Assembly: GCF_030035675.1 (NCBI RefSeq)
Contig: NC_084497.1
Location: forward strand, 29,586,437 to 29,650,436
Direction of reading: 5' to 3'
Length of the DNA stretch: 64,000 nucleotides
Source: Rhineura floridana
Lineage: Eukaryota; Chordata; Lepidosauria; Squamata; Rhineuridae
Position 1 is the stretch's first letter. Each line of letters begins with the position of its first letter. The translations under genes were made by a program, and so were the position numbers. Positions 25,201-30,873 of the stretch are shown here, in pieces. The notes under the pieces are model-generated. The model searched no databases, was not told the DNA's origin, and worked only from the letters and a program-made list of their open reading frames with translations.

Positions 25201-28200
25201 CAATGAAGCAAACTCTTAGCAGGCGTCCCAAGCCTGGTGCCCTCCATGCATTATGGATGATCTCTCAGATCAATCCCAGCCAGCACGGCTGCAATTAGTT
25301 AAATAATTTGTATGGGGTGCGCATGCTTTGAGGGTTATGTGGGTTTAATGCAGTATCCAGAATGTCTGGATACCGGATTCTGGGAATTACTCACAAGTGA
25401 GGACAGCACTGGCGTTGTGCTCAGGTCCTGCTTGCAGGCTTCCCAGAAGAAGAGGCATCCGGTTGGCCACTGCGAGACCAGCATGCTGGACTAGATGTTC
25501 TTATGCTCTTAGTCCAGCCTCCTGTAGTGGCTAAAGAGATGTCAATAGGTAGCCCACAAGTGGGACCTGTACACAACAGCACTCTCCCCACCTACAATTC
25601 CCAGCAGCTGGTGTTCAGAAGCATACTGGGGGTAGTCCACAGCCATCTTGGCTAGTAGCCACCAATAGTAGCCTTATCCCCCTCCATGACTTTGCCTATC
25701 CTGCTTCTAAAGGCATCAGACTGGTGGCCATCACCGCTGCCACAGCCATGTTTTGGCATAAGAAACAGCAGCACAGGCTCAAAGGGTTCCTCAGGTCAAA
25801 GGCTCTTCCTGAAGCAGGACTATGAGCACACAGAGATGACCTACCAATTAAAACTGGTGCGCCAGCTGCGCCCGTTCCTGGAGCTACCTGATCTGACTAG
25901 GGTGATGCATGCCTTGGTTACATCCCACTTAGACTACTGTAACACGCTCTATGTGGGGCTGCCTTTGAAGACTGTTCGGAAACTTAAATTGGTACAAAGA
26001 GCTGCAGCCAGAGTGCTAACCGGGGCTGGTTACAGGGACCATACAACTCTCCTGTTACAACAGCTCCACTGGCTGCCAATTTGTTTCCGGTCACAATTCA
26101 AAGTGCTGGTTTTGACCTACAAAGCCCTATACGGCTCAGGTCCAGACTATTTGACAGATCGTATCTCCCTACATGAACCTGTCCGGGATTTGAGATCTTC
26201 AGGTGAGGCCCTTCTTGTGTTCCCCACACCTTCGCAAGCACGTATGACGCAGACACAAGATAGGGCCTTTTCGGTGGCCGCCCCTAGGCTGTGGAACTCC
26301 CTTCCGAGTGAGGTGCGATCAGCTCCCTCCTTGCCGTCTTTCCGGTGACAAGTAAAGACTGTTTTATTTCAACGGGCATTTGGGATAGAGAACGACCAGG
26401 ATTAAGTGTCATAGCTTTGGTGATTACATTATATGATTTTATTATTTTAAATTGTCTGCTGTTTTTAACCTATATTTTATGGTTTTAATTTTTCTCATAG
26501 TTTAATTCTTTTTTAATAATATACTCTGTATGTTTTAATTGGTGTTGTTTTTAGTTGTAAGCTGCTCTGAGTCCTATTGGAAAAAGGGCGGGGTAGAAAT
26601 AAAGTTTATTATTATTATTACCTTATAGATCGCATCGAAAGACAATTTCAAATACGCCCTTTGTATCTGACAGCACCAAAAGCAACAAACAGAGAGCCCT
26701 GTGGCACCTTAAAAAGGCCAACAGGTTTACTGAGAGGCAAGCTGCCCTGGACTAGACAGACTGCTTTGTCAGAGGGACAAGATGTTGACAGGTGTATTGA
26801 CAGGTATGCAGGTAGAATGGGAGGGAAACAGCCAAGAAGGTGGCAAAGAGGGCACAGGAAGTGGCGGGGTGGAAACTACAGCAATGTGGCCCATATTTCT
26901 TTACAAGTGATTCAGGTTCATTTCTGTCTCTCTGCTGCTGCCTTTGCCAACTTGGTGCCCTCCAGATGTTTAGAACTACAGCTCCCATCAGCCCTGGCCA
27001 GCGCAGCTATGCTGCTACTGGGTGTAGTAGGTAGATTTGATGATTCTGAGGCAGCAGCTCTGCAAAATCAGAGCGGATGCGATGGAATCCGTTTTGGAAG
27101 GAAGGAAAAAATAGGGGGTGCTCTTTGTTTTGTTTTACATTTTGAAAAGTTGACACCTGTTGATAGGCACACTTCCATATTGGGTAGGGAGAAGTAAAAT
27201 GTCCTTTTTTAAAAAATATATTTAAAGGCCTTCCCATAAATCAGAGATGGTTTGAGGGCCACATTCCTTGATGGGCAACCTTCCAGGGGGCTGCATGCCA
27301 ATGGCGGGTGGGCCCCAGGCAAAACTGGGCAGAGCAAGAGGGTTACACTGCAGCCACGTAAACATCAGGGGGGTTGTATTCAGTGCTAGCCCTGCTCATC
27401 GCAGCAGACCCACTGAAATGAACACACTGGACTGATTTAGGCCCACATGTTTTAATGGGTCTGCTCTGTGTAGGACTTGGCTGGATACAACTCATAGGTC
27501 TCTACTAGGGATGGAAAGATCTTTCCATTCCGGTTCTCTCAGTTTCTCATTTTTCCAATGTTAAATTCAGTTCTCTACATTTCTGCAGCAATCTGCGGAT
27601 TTTTTTTTAAAAAAGTCCTCATGAAAATTCTCCACCATTTCAGTGTAAATTTCTCCAAATAAACACATTTTTGTGGGCAGTTTTGACAAAGGTGCACATT
27701 TTTGCAAGCCATTTCTCATCATTTGATGCCTTTTTGCATGTTATTTTCACTCATATATTCATTTTTATGCACTTTCCCCTAATATATGCATTTTTGTAAA
27801 TGTTGTTCAGTTGGCGAACTGCATCCCAAAATCCTAATAAATGCGGATTTCGAAGGATGGCCTTGTTTCAGTTCTCATATTGTTTCAGAAAGTGTGAATT
27901 TGATAAATTCTGCTTGAAATGTGAACTGAATCGAAATCCTCACCCGTCCCTAGTCTCTATACGCATATCTTTTTGGCAAGTGCAAATTTGGTAGGCTTGC
28001 CTTTAAACATGAACTGAACCAAATTCCTCCCCTGCCCTGCTCTCCTTGACCTAGCAAGGTCAAAGTGCAGACATAGAGCATCCCTGCAGTGCCATCTATT
28101 GATTAGAAACCCCAACCGAAAGGCTCTTTTGGAACGACAATTCCTTCTTTCACAACGGGGTCCCAAGCGAGAGAGAGGTCACCATGTCGCTGTTGGCATG

Positions 28201-30809
28201 GCACGCGGCACGTGTGAAACTGGTCAAAGTCATAAGTTCAGGTCTTTGATACCGTAAGAGGCCATGCCTTCATCTCCCTCTTCAGAGCTCAGTTCTTGAC
28301 ACATTACTCATGTCAAAGATTGCAGGCTGCTGGTGTCACGGCAGACAGAAATAGCACCTCGCTTCCCAGGGGCGTGTGCCACTTGCACCTAAGCTTCAAG
28401 TCTTTGCTTGCCTCATATTCAACTATTCCCTCCCTCTCCTTGGTGAAGCTGGATCTATTCACCTGCACACCTCTCCTGCCTCAGAAGCGAGCACTCACGT
28501 CCTGAAGGTTTCTGATCAGGACTGGGCCGAAGGATTGGGAGCCGGGGCATTTAAAAATCCCTGCCGTAGTCTCACAGCTTCTTCCTGGAATTGTCAACAA
28601 TCCGATGCTGCTTAGCAAAGAGCCGGCGCAGACATTATGGACATTTTTTATCTTCATTTTTTAAAATCTTTGCATTTTTAAATGTGTGCAAAGTAGTGGC
28701 CAAAAAACAGAAAAGTTGCTGAGGCAGATTTCGTTACAAGCTCAGAAAGGTGAGAGGGAAGTTCCCAACCTACTGTTCAGGGCTGGAGCTTAGTGACAGA
28801 GCACCTCCATTGCATGCAGAAGGCCTCAAGTTCAATGACTGGTATCTTTAGGTATAGTGGGAGAGATGCCTGTCTGAAATCCTGGAGAGGCACTGCCTGT
28901 CAGTATAGACAGTACTGAGCTTGATGGATGGACCCAATGGTCTGACTAAAAGTCAGCTTCCTATCTTCCTCTTTAAATCAGTCCACTATTCAGAACGATG
29001 TGGACTAGAATCTTTAGAAGGGCCATAGCTCAATTGCAGAGCATCTGCTTTGCATGCAGAAGTCCCCAGGTTCAATCCCCGGCAGCATCTCCAGGTAGGG
29101 CTGGGAGACAACCTTGTCTGAAATCCTGCAGAGCTGCTGCCAGTCAGTGTGGACAATACTAAGCTAGATGGACCAAGGGTCTGACTCAGTCTAAGGCAGC
29201 TTCCCATGTTCCTATGTACTCCTTGGAATGGGAAAGTTTTCTTGAGTTTGCTCATCTCCTGCCTGGGTCTGTTTCAGGCGTTTTTCTACCTTACGAAGGT
29301 GAGTGGCTTTGGTCATTGATGGCAGGCTTAGGCAGACCAAGAGGAATACTCTGTGTAGTGTGTTGTTCACCTGTGGAACTCATTGTCACAGGATATCAAA
29401 GACATTAAAAGAATCAAATCACCCTCTCAGGAGTAATGGCCTGTTTTTTAAATGGAGACCGGCATAATTGGAAGCAGAATATCCCTGAATACTTAGGGGC
29501 AAAATAAAAAATGGGATCCAGAGGAGACAGAGATTATCACATTCCTGGATCATCTGTGTTTGTCTAAATAGCTGTTTGCAATGGTCCAGGGGACAATGAT
29601 TACCGCAGTCTTCCCTTTGTACAATGAAAGGGAAATTATTTGAAGCAAGCAATCACAGTTAGTCTTTAAAGCAGGGGTATCCAATGTGGTGACCCCCAGA
29701 AACCTTTCGGCTACAAATAACATCAGCCCCAACCAGCACAGCCAATGGTCAGGGATGATGGGAGCTATAGTTCACATCTGGAGTGCACTGCGTTGGCTAA
29801 CCCTGTTTTAAGGCACCACAAGACTCTTTGTTTCTGCAGCAAGAGACAGGTCGCACAGCTACCCTTCTGGAATTTGCTTTAATGCATTTGTTAATTCACA
29901 CACACACACACACACACAGACACACACACTTATCTTATATAGATGTTGCTTCAAATGATGAGTTTCAAACTGTCTTGCGGGCCCATGCTGTTGAAAGGCA
30001 GTGCAGAAATATTTGTATTGCCCTCTTCAGCATCCTGCGTGCATCACCTCAGACACGCTTACAACCAGTGGCAGCTGGTGCTCATTGGGACTGGCGGGGC
30101 GGAGGGCAGGGAGCCCCACAGTAGGCAGAGCTAGAGCCAATGACAGGCAGAGCCAAAGAATTTTACTTTAGCCCTCATCCTTCACCTGCCTGCTGAGTTC
30201 TGCAAGGGCAACACTGAGAGGAAGCTGACAGCCAGTGCCGCCACCCCCTGGGCTGGTTGTAAGTAAGAAGACAGGCAGGTGGCGGCTGTCAGAGGGCAGT
30301 ATGAGGTTGGTGGGGCAGTGACCCATTTGCCCTAATGGAGCAGCCTCCACGGCTTACAACAACCTTGTAAGGTGGGCTGGTAAGAGTTTTGGGACAGAGG
30401 CCACAAAACAGTAGCTACATACATGCCATACATTTAAAACACATCTCCCACCGCAAAGAATCCTGGGAGCTGTAGTTTGTTAAGGGTGCAGGAAATTGTA
30501 GCTCTGTGAGAGGTCAACTAAAGCTCCCAGGATTCTTGGCGGGGTGAAGAAATGTGCTTTAAGTATGCATTCAATGCATGGTGTGCACGCTGCCAGCGAT
30601 TTTCCTAATGCCAAACAGAGCTGAGATTTGACCCAGCACCCAGCTTAATCGCCCAGTGCCACCAGTCCACTGTGAAATGCTCAACCCCAGTCCTCCCAAA
30701 AGGCCACCACTTACCCATGGACGTCTATCGAGATTTCTGTTCCCAGCACACAGACCACATAGCTCGGCTGCTCAGCGGACACCCGGACGACTCTTTGCTT
30801 GGTCGTCAT
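3997..30809 (-). CDS. PADI1: PADI1, peptidylarginine deiminase type 1, complete 16-exon gene
   Basis: This gene encodes a calcium-dependent enzyme that converts protein arginine to citrulline; in mammals PAD1 acts mainly in epidermis on keratins and filaggrin-type proteins. Seen here: 16 exons with GT-AG borders and matching phases join into 2001 nt, 666 residues plus TGA, close to the 663-665 of human PADs. It starts [10 protein letters not shown] with A at -3. The N-terminal cupredoxin-like domain is about residues 1-115, the middle domain 116-275, and the catalytic alpha/beta-propeller 283-666. Catalytic residues are Asp355 (WIQDE), His475 and Asp477 (VGHVDEF) and Cys648 (HCGTN). Type 1 rather than type 3 is inferred from SPRNRG at 375-380 (PAD1 and PAD4 have Arg at the second position, PAD3 Gly), from VPKGATSF and ACLKLF, and from its place head to head with PADI2. 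A PADI3 label is the main alternative. Confidence 0.92.
4305..4570 (-). repeat. SINE-1 dimer, truncated
   Basis: On the minus strand a SINE-1 body is followed by its tail (ACCATGAGGACTAG) and then the tRNA-like head of a second unit (AATAGCTCAGTGGTAGAGC), which stops after 30 bases. It lies between PADI1 exons 16 and 15. Confidence 0.75.
4691..4816 (-). CDS. PADI1: PADI1 exon 15
   Basis: This exon is 126 nt, residues 548-589, with [24 protein letters not shown] and LFPDM. The phase is 0 at both ends and the donor is GTGAGG. Confidence 0.96.
5655..6245 (+). mobile_element. CR1 LINE 3' part
   Basis: It carries remains of the CR1 ORF2 C-terminus (GACGGAGCGACTCCCCTATG, then TTCTCCCTCTC) and the 3' end with AGCAGGGTTCTTCTTAG. 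The reading frame is broken in several places. Confidence 0.85.
6342..6722 (+). mobile_element. hAT-type MITE family D copy
   Basis: It begins TAGGGATGGGGGAGAAATTT and contains phrases like ACAAATATGCATTGTATTA. The 3' inverted repeat is lost in an A/T run. Confidence 0.65.
6741..6838 (+). mobile_element. CR1 LINE 3' end, second subfamily
   Basis: It has TTGAGCAGGGAGTTGGAGTC, then CCCTTCCAACTCTATGATTC, the classic CR1 terminal motif with ATGATTC repeats. It differs from the TTCTTATG-ended CR1 copies. Confidence 0.75.
7040..7505 (+). mobile_element. LINE 3' tail, L2-like
   Basis: A T-rich stretch ends in CCACCCTGGGCTCCTTTTGG and AATAAAGAAATAAATA, the usual end of reptile L2-type LINEs. No coding part remains. 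Confidence 0.5.
7712..7791 (-). CDS. PADI1: PADI1 exon 14
   Basis: This exon is 80 nt and encodes [20 protein letters not shown] through FVQ. This surface segment varies among PADs; LLAD corresponds to MLAD of human PAD1. Confidence 0.94.
7902..7995 (-). CDS. PADI1: PADI1 exon 13
   Basis: This exon is 94 nt and encodes [20 protein letters not shown] and [10 protein letters not shown]. It is close to human PAD1 (ACLKLF, EGYG), which supports the type 1 call. Confidence 0.96.
8162..8312. repeat. Foldback repeat B copy, full
   Basis: CCAGATGTTGTTGGACTCTG pairs with GGAGTCCAACAACATTTGG, and the ends GGGGACCAACTG and CCCCATCCCTGG frame it. About 150 bp. Confidence 0.75.
8372..8418 (-). mobile_element. 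CR1 fragment left of an L2 insertion
   Basis: ACTGGATCAGACCAATGGCC is the CR1 3' end on the minus strand. It resumes at 10085 on the other side of an L2 copy. Confidence 0.65.
8419..10084 (-). mobile_element. L2-clade LINE, 5'-truncated
   Basis: About 1.67 kb. On the minus strand it encodes reverse transcriptase parts in two frames: [12 protein letters not shown] and [17 protein letters not shown] (9522-9941), then YADDTQLYF and the C-terminal segment [19 protein letters not shown] to LCSQAF (8634-9491). The active-site YADD is intact, but a frame change separates the two blocks. The 3' end is a TATT repeat at 8421-8450. A GTCTA duplication at 8413 and 10085 suggests insertion into a CR1 copy. 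Plain LINE; not active as read. Confidence 0.9.
10085..10370 (-). mobile_element. CR1 fragments right of the L2 insertion
   Basis: AGTGGCCAGTTAGATGCCC and ATTCCCAGAAACTGG continue the CR1 copy that stops at 8418. A second partial CR1 piece with CATCTAGTCCAGCATCCTGT follows from about 10225. Confidence 0.65.
10415..10559 (-). CDS. PADI1: PADI1 exon 12
   Basis: This exon is 145 nt, residues 441-489. It carries [20 protein letters not shown] with catalytic His475 and Asp477. Confidence 0.96.
10625..10955 (+). mobile_element. hAT-type MITE family D copy
   Basis: It runs from GATGGGGAAGAAATATGATT to CGCCCATTCCTAATT, with TGTACAGAAATGTACATACT inside. It lies 66 bp upstream of the PADI1 exon 12 acceptor. 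Confidence 0.65.
11061..11258 (+). repeat. SINE-1 copy, full
   Basis: Head CATGGCTCAGTGGCAGAGCC (A-box-like) and CCCAGGTTTAATCCCC (B-box-like) are followed by the conserved body ending GGCAGCTTCCTGTTCC. The unit is about 195 bp. Confidence 0.8.
11318..11530 (+). repeat. SINE-1 copy, full
   Basis: TCTATAGCTCAGCAACAGG and CCCAGGTTCAATCCG give the tRNA-like head. The body ends near CCTACGGTCCTATG. Confidence 0.8.
12243..12362. repeat. Foldback repeat B copy
   Basis: ATATGTTGTTGGACTTCAGC faces GGGAGTTGTAGTTTAACACC, a degraded copy. Confidence 0.65.
12946..13131 (+). repeat. SINE-1 copy
   Basis: GTATCTCAGTGGCAGAGC and CCAGGTTCACTCC mark the head, and the body and AAGGCAGGTTCCTATGTC end are present. 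Confidence 0.8.
13428..13612. repeat. Foldback repeat A, one and a half copies
   Basis: Three arms of repeat A stand in a row (AGGCCCATTGAAATTAATG, AACTTCTGAGTAGGATTAGC and ATTAATTTCAATGGGTCTGC). Confidence 0.65.
13757..13925 (-). mobile_element. CR1 LINE 3' end
   Basis: AGCCTGCTGGATCAGTCC and CCAGCAACTGGTATTCAGAA are CR1 3' sequence on the minus strand, next to PADI1 exon 11. Confidence 0.75.
13980..14131 (-). CDS. PADI1: PADI1 exon 11
   Basis: This exon is 152 nt and encodes [26 protein letters not shown] and [13 protein letters not shown]. It ends with two bases of a split glycine codon. Confidence 0.96.
14190..14345 (-). mobile_element. L2-like LINE tail
   Basis: TTATTAGTCGCTTTTTCCCC and AACTCAAAGCGACTTACAA are the 3' tail of an L2-type LINE in reverse. 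Confidence 0.6.
14480..14848. repeat. Degraded inverted-repeat element
   Basis: Repeated GTGGTTTGTTTAGCC, ATGGTTTGTTGTTGGC and AACAAACCATGGCTTAGC units face each other. It resembles a MITE-like reptile repeat; the family is not identified. It ends 18 bp from PADI1 exon 10. Confidence 0.4.
14866..14973 (-). CDS. PADI1: PADI1 exon 10
   Basis: This exon is 108 nt, residues 355-390. It begins [13 protein letters not shown], where Asp355 is the catalytic aspartate, and contains SPRNRG. Arg377 and Arg379 correspond to PAD4 Arg372 and Arg374, which bind substrate. Confidence 0.96.
15347..15470 (-). CDS. PADI1: PADI1 exon 9
   Basis: This exon is 124 nt, residues 313-354, and includes [18 protein letters not shown]. 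It ends just before the catalytic Asp, which opens exon 10. Confidence 0.96.
15615..15725. repeat. Foldback repeat A, partial
   Basis: One arm is clear (AACTTTAGTGGGTCTACTCC and TGCATACAACCC); the other is degraded. Confidence 0.55.
15887..15990 (-). CDS. PADI1: PADI1 exon 8
   Basis: This exon is 104 nt and encodes the hallmark [18 protein letters not shown] stretch that opens the catalytic domain. It ends FVCR, with the Arg codon split across the intron. Confidence 0.96.
16036..16432 (-). mobile_element. CR1 LINE 3' part
   Basis: About 400 bp of CR1 3' sequence on the minus strand, from GCTGGATCAGGCCAAAGGCC to the coding remnant around CCATAGTTTAACTATTCACC. Confidence 0.85.
16611..16946. 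mobile_element. hAT-Charlie-like non-autonomous transposon
   Basis: The ends CAGGGGTTGCCACGTTTTTT and CACTGGCGGTCCCTG fit hAT-Charlie inverted repeats. Flanks GCCTATTC (16603-16610) and GTCTACTC (16947-16954) agree at six of eight bases as an aged 8-bp target duplication. Confidence 0.7.
17168..17346 (-). CDS. PADI1: PADI1 exon 7
   Basis: This exon is 179 nt and runs from [10 protein letters not shown] through [20 protein letters not shown] to residue 278. It matches PADI2 exon 7 in length and phase. Confidence 0.95.
17415..17600 (-). repeat. SINE-1 copy
   Basis: GTCTGAGTCAGCCCATCTGT to GCATTACCACTCTAAGACTT reads as SINE-1 on the minus strand, 69 bp from PADI1 exon 7 on its 5' side. Confidence 0.7.
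17620..17780 (-). repeat. SINE-1 copy
   Basis: CCATCTAGCTCAGCATTGTC and the degraded head near GCCCTGAGCTACTG. It stands in tandem with the copy at 17415-17600. Confidence 0.7.
18242..18400 (-). mobile_element. CR1 LINE 3' end
   Basis: AAGAATGTAGGAAGAGCC, CCAGCCTCCTGTTCTCACAG and AGCCGGATGCCACAAAGGG are CR1 3' end sequence in reverse. Confidence 0.75.
18585..18710 (-). CDS. PADI1: PADI1 exon 6
   Basis: This exon is 126 nt and encodes [20 protein letters not shown], then [11 protein letters not shown] and RVRVFHAGG. It belongs to the middle domain and matches PADI2 exon 6 in length and phase. Confidence 0.95.
18988..19185 (-). mobile_element. CR1 LINE 3' end
   Basis: ACATAAGAAGAGCCTGACTG, TCCAGCATCCTGTCCTCACA and TTTCCAGCAACTGGTATTCA identify a reversed CR1 3' end. 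Confidence 0.8.
19192..19370. repeat. Foldback repeat C copy
   Basis: ACTCTTATACCACTTTAACA faces GAAAAGTGGAATAAGAGT, with inner arms AGTGTAGTTTGTTGC and AACAAACTACAATTCCC. The whole folds as one hairpin. Confidence 0.75.
19450..19882. mobile_element. hAT (Ac-like ends) element abutting the exon 5 splice donor
   Basis: The ends TAGGGATGGG and ACATCCCTAA are inverted repeats of the TAGGGATG type found in Ac-like hAT elements. Flanks GTGCATAC (19442-19449) and GTGTATAC (19883-19890) agree at seven of eight bases. The interior is A/T-rich with ATATTGATATT repeats. The right flank read on the minus strand is the donor GTATACAC of PADI1 exon 5. Confidence 0.7.
19891..20008 (-). CDS. PADI1: PADI1 exon 5
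   Basis: This exon is 118 nt. It encodes [20 protein letters not shown] and the rest of the NCDRD calcium-site motif of the middle domain. The donor is GTATAC. A hAT-type element (19450-19882) begins only eight bases beyond the donor. Confidence 0.95.
20240..20600 (+). mobile_element. L2-clade LINE 3' end
   Basis: Translation gives [20 protein letters not shown] and [10 protein letters not shown], the L2 ORF2 C-terminus, then a T-rich 3' UTR with GTAAACCACTTTGATG and AATAAATAAATAA. Confidence 0.75.
20751..20992 (-). repeat. SINE-1 copy with tail
   Basis: Complete on the minus strand: tRNA-like head at 20950-20890, body to GAAGCCGCCTTATACC. A stretch resembling the conserved tail also lies on its head side at 20953-20992, suggesting a former dimer. 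Confidence 0.8.
21096..21157 (-). CDS. PADI1: PADI1 exon 4
   Basis: This exon is 62 nt and encodes [20 protein letters not shown] followed by K. It is the equivalent of the acidic calcium loop of PAD2, but positions 125 and 127 are Ser and Thr instead of Asp, as in PAD1-type enzymes. Confidence 0.94.
21585..21785 (+). mobile_element. LINE ORF2 C-terminus remnant, L2-like
   Basis: GCCACCTGTGGAATGCTCTG and AAGACTTTCCTCATCTTCAC read as degraded WNxL and KTFLF motifs of the L2 C-terminus. Confidence 0.5.
21808..22090. repeat. Foldback repeat A, two partial copies
   Basis: GGGTTGTATCCCATGCTAGT to TTCAGTGGGTTTACTAGAAC, then a second arm around AATTTCAGTAGGACC and GGATGCAACTC. Confidence 0.6.
22242..22314 (-). 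CDS. PADI1: PADI1 exon 3
   Basis: This exon is 73 nt ([20 protein letters not shown] and onward), ends in phase 1 and has donor GTAAGT. It completes the N-terminal domain and has the same length as PADI2 exon 3. Confidence 0.95.
22786..22966 (-). CDS. PADI1: PADI1 exon 2
   Basis: This exon is 181 nt and covers residues 32-92, from [12 protein letters not shown] to SSAVNDNK. The acceptor is CCCTAG and the donor GTGAGT. It resembles human PAD1 (VPKGANSF, RWPLD) more than PAD3. Intron 1 upstream is 7.7 kb. Confidence 0.95.
23050..23282 (-). repeat. SINE-2 (Sauria-type) full copy
   Basis: On the minus strand: head GTGTGGTATAGTGTTTAGAG, B-box-like GGGTTCAAATTCCC, body GGTCACTGGGTGACC and CCTCACAGGGTTGTTGTGAG, tail AGGAAAGGTGGGATATAAA. 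Confidence 0.8.
23418..24030. mobile_element. hAT-Charlie-like transposon nested in foldback A
   Basis: The ends CAGTGGGTCCCAAACCTTTT and CAGTTTGGGAACCCCTG are inverted repeats. Flanks CATTAAAG (23410-23417) and CATTGAAA (24031-24038) agree at six of eight bases. A second hAT-type element sits inside near 23715-23985. Confidence 0.8.
23715..23985. mobile_element. Inner hAT-type element, sibling of 30066-30352
   Basis: GGTGGGGGCTGGTGCC, GGGCGGAAGGCAGGGAG, AGAGGCAGAGCCAA and CTGGTTGTAAG are shared in order with 30066-30352. Exact borders are uncertain. Confidence 0.6.
24205..24222. repeat. (AT)n microsatellite
   Basis: A short pure AT run followed by TATGTATGTAT. Confidence 0.8.
24592..24680. 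repeat. Foldback repeat A copy
   Basis: AGAGTAGACCCATTGAAATT pairs almost perfectly with AATTTCAATGGGCCTTCTCT around a 20-bp loop. Confidence 0.75.
24686..25015 (-). mobile_element. L2-clade LINE 3' end
   Basis: Starts at the tail (TTTATTCATTTATTGAATTC, GGAGCCCAGGGTAGC) and continues to GGGAGGGCATTCCATAAAC, the reverse of the WNxLP coding end. Confidence 0.75.
25400..25510 (+). mobile_element. CR1 3' end
   Basis: CTCAGGTCCTGCTTGCAGGC and GGTTGGCCACTGCGAGACC lead to ATGTTCTTATGCTCTTA. Confidence 0.7.
25511..25745 (-). mobile_element. CR1 3' end, tail to tail with the previous copy
   Basis: TCCAGCCTCCTGTAGTGGC, ATTCCCAGCAGCTGGTGTTC and TCCATGACTTTGCCTATCCT are CR1 in reverse. Confidence 0.7.
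25790..26622 (+). mobile_element. L2-clade LINE, 5'-truncated, with long open C-terminus
   Basis: The frame open to 26348 encodes [59 protein letters not shown] and [14 protein letters not shown], the L2 ORF2 C-terminus. A stop in place of the expected next residue follows FR. The 3' UTR ends GTTTATTATTATTATTA. Inactive because it lacks the reverse transcriptase core. Confidence 0.88.
26685..26790. repeat. Unnamed reptile interspersed repeat
   Basis: CCCTGTGGCACCTTAAAAAGG and neighbouring CAACAGGTTTACTGAG recur in part near 690. Family not identified. Confidence 0.45.
26943..27003. repeat. Foldback repeat B, one arm
   Basis: GGTGCCCTCCAGATGTTTAG and CTACAGCTCCCATCAGCCC. Confidence 0.6.
27366..27498. 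repeat. Foldback repeat A copy
   Basis: GGGGTTGTATTCAGTGCTAG to GGCTGGATACAACTC with both arms present. It directly precedes a family D element. Confidence 0.7.
27506..27952 (-). mobile_element. hAT-type MITE family D, reference copy with duplication
   Basis: 447 bp with terminal inverted repeats TAGGGATGG and CCGTCCCTA. Flanks GTCTCTAC (27498-27505) and GTCTCTAT (27953-27960) agree at seven of eight bases. TAGGGATG ends and 8-bp duplications fit Ac-like hAT elements. No transposase is encoded. Confidence 0.78.
28010..28775. other. Repeat-poor part of PADI1 intron 1
   Basis: No exon or known repeat seen. Moderately CpG-bearing around 28140-28210 (GGCACGCGGCACGTGTG). Could hold intronic regulatory sites, not shown. 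Confidence 0.3.
28776..29217 (+). repeat. SINE-1 dimer, complete
   Basis: Two full SINE-1 units (28776-28970 and 29017-29217) are joined by the conserved tail ATTCAGAACGATGTGGACTA. Heads CTTAGTGACAGAGCACC and ATAGCTCAATTGCAGAGCAT. Confidence 0.8.
29673..29798. repeat. Foldback repeat B copy, degraded
   Basis: CAGGGGTATCCAATGTGGTG to GATGGGAGCTATAGTTCAC. Confidence 0.5.
29897..29930. repeat. (AC)n microsatellite
   Basis: Nearly pure CA repeat with one GA interruption. Confidence 0.9.
30066..30352. mobile_element. hAT-type non-autonomous element with perfect 8-bp duplication
   Basis: 287 bp from CAGTGGCAGCTGG to GCAGCCTCCACGG, imperfect inverted repeats (10 of 13). CTTACAAC stands on both sides (30058-30065 and 30353-30360). 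It is in PADI1 intron 1, 363 bp from exon 1, and is a sibling of the inner element near 23715-23985. Confidence 0.82.
30428..30585. repeat. Foldback repeat C copy
   Basis: ATCCTGGGAGCTGTAGTTTG pairs with TAAAGCTCCCAGGATTC; outer arms CATTTAAAACACAT and TGTGCTTTAAGTATGC. Confidence 0.75.
30715..30809 (-). CDS. PADI1: PADI1 exon 1 (start codon)
   Basis: This exon holds 95 coding nt, residues 1-31 plus two bases. The ATG is at 30809-30807 and the donor GTAAGT follows a split glycine codon. The translation [10 protein letters not shown]...[15 protein letters not shown] matches the first beta strands of the PAD N-terminal domain, and its length and phase match PADI2 exon 1 closely (92 nt). Confidence 0.95.
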
Positions 30810-30865
30810 TGTGAAGAAAACATGGACCAAATTAGCAGCTCTGCGGCGCATGCCTGGATTCTCCT

Positions 30866-30873
30866 GTTTTATG
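30866..30873 (-). promoter_or_regulatory. PADI1: Candidate PADI1 TATA-like box
   Basis: CATAAAAC on the minus strand lies about 57 nt upstream of the PADI1 ATG and would give a short 5' UTR. A second candidate, TATATATA at 31010-31019, lies 200 nt upstream. The surrounding DNA is not CpG-rich, unlike the PADI2 promoter. This is inference from position only. Confidence 0.3.

Noticed and set aside
26577-27197. A 206-codon open frame on the plus strand
   Set aside because: It starts in an L2 tail with a poly-tyrosine run from TATTATTATTA and passes through unrelated repeats.
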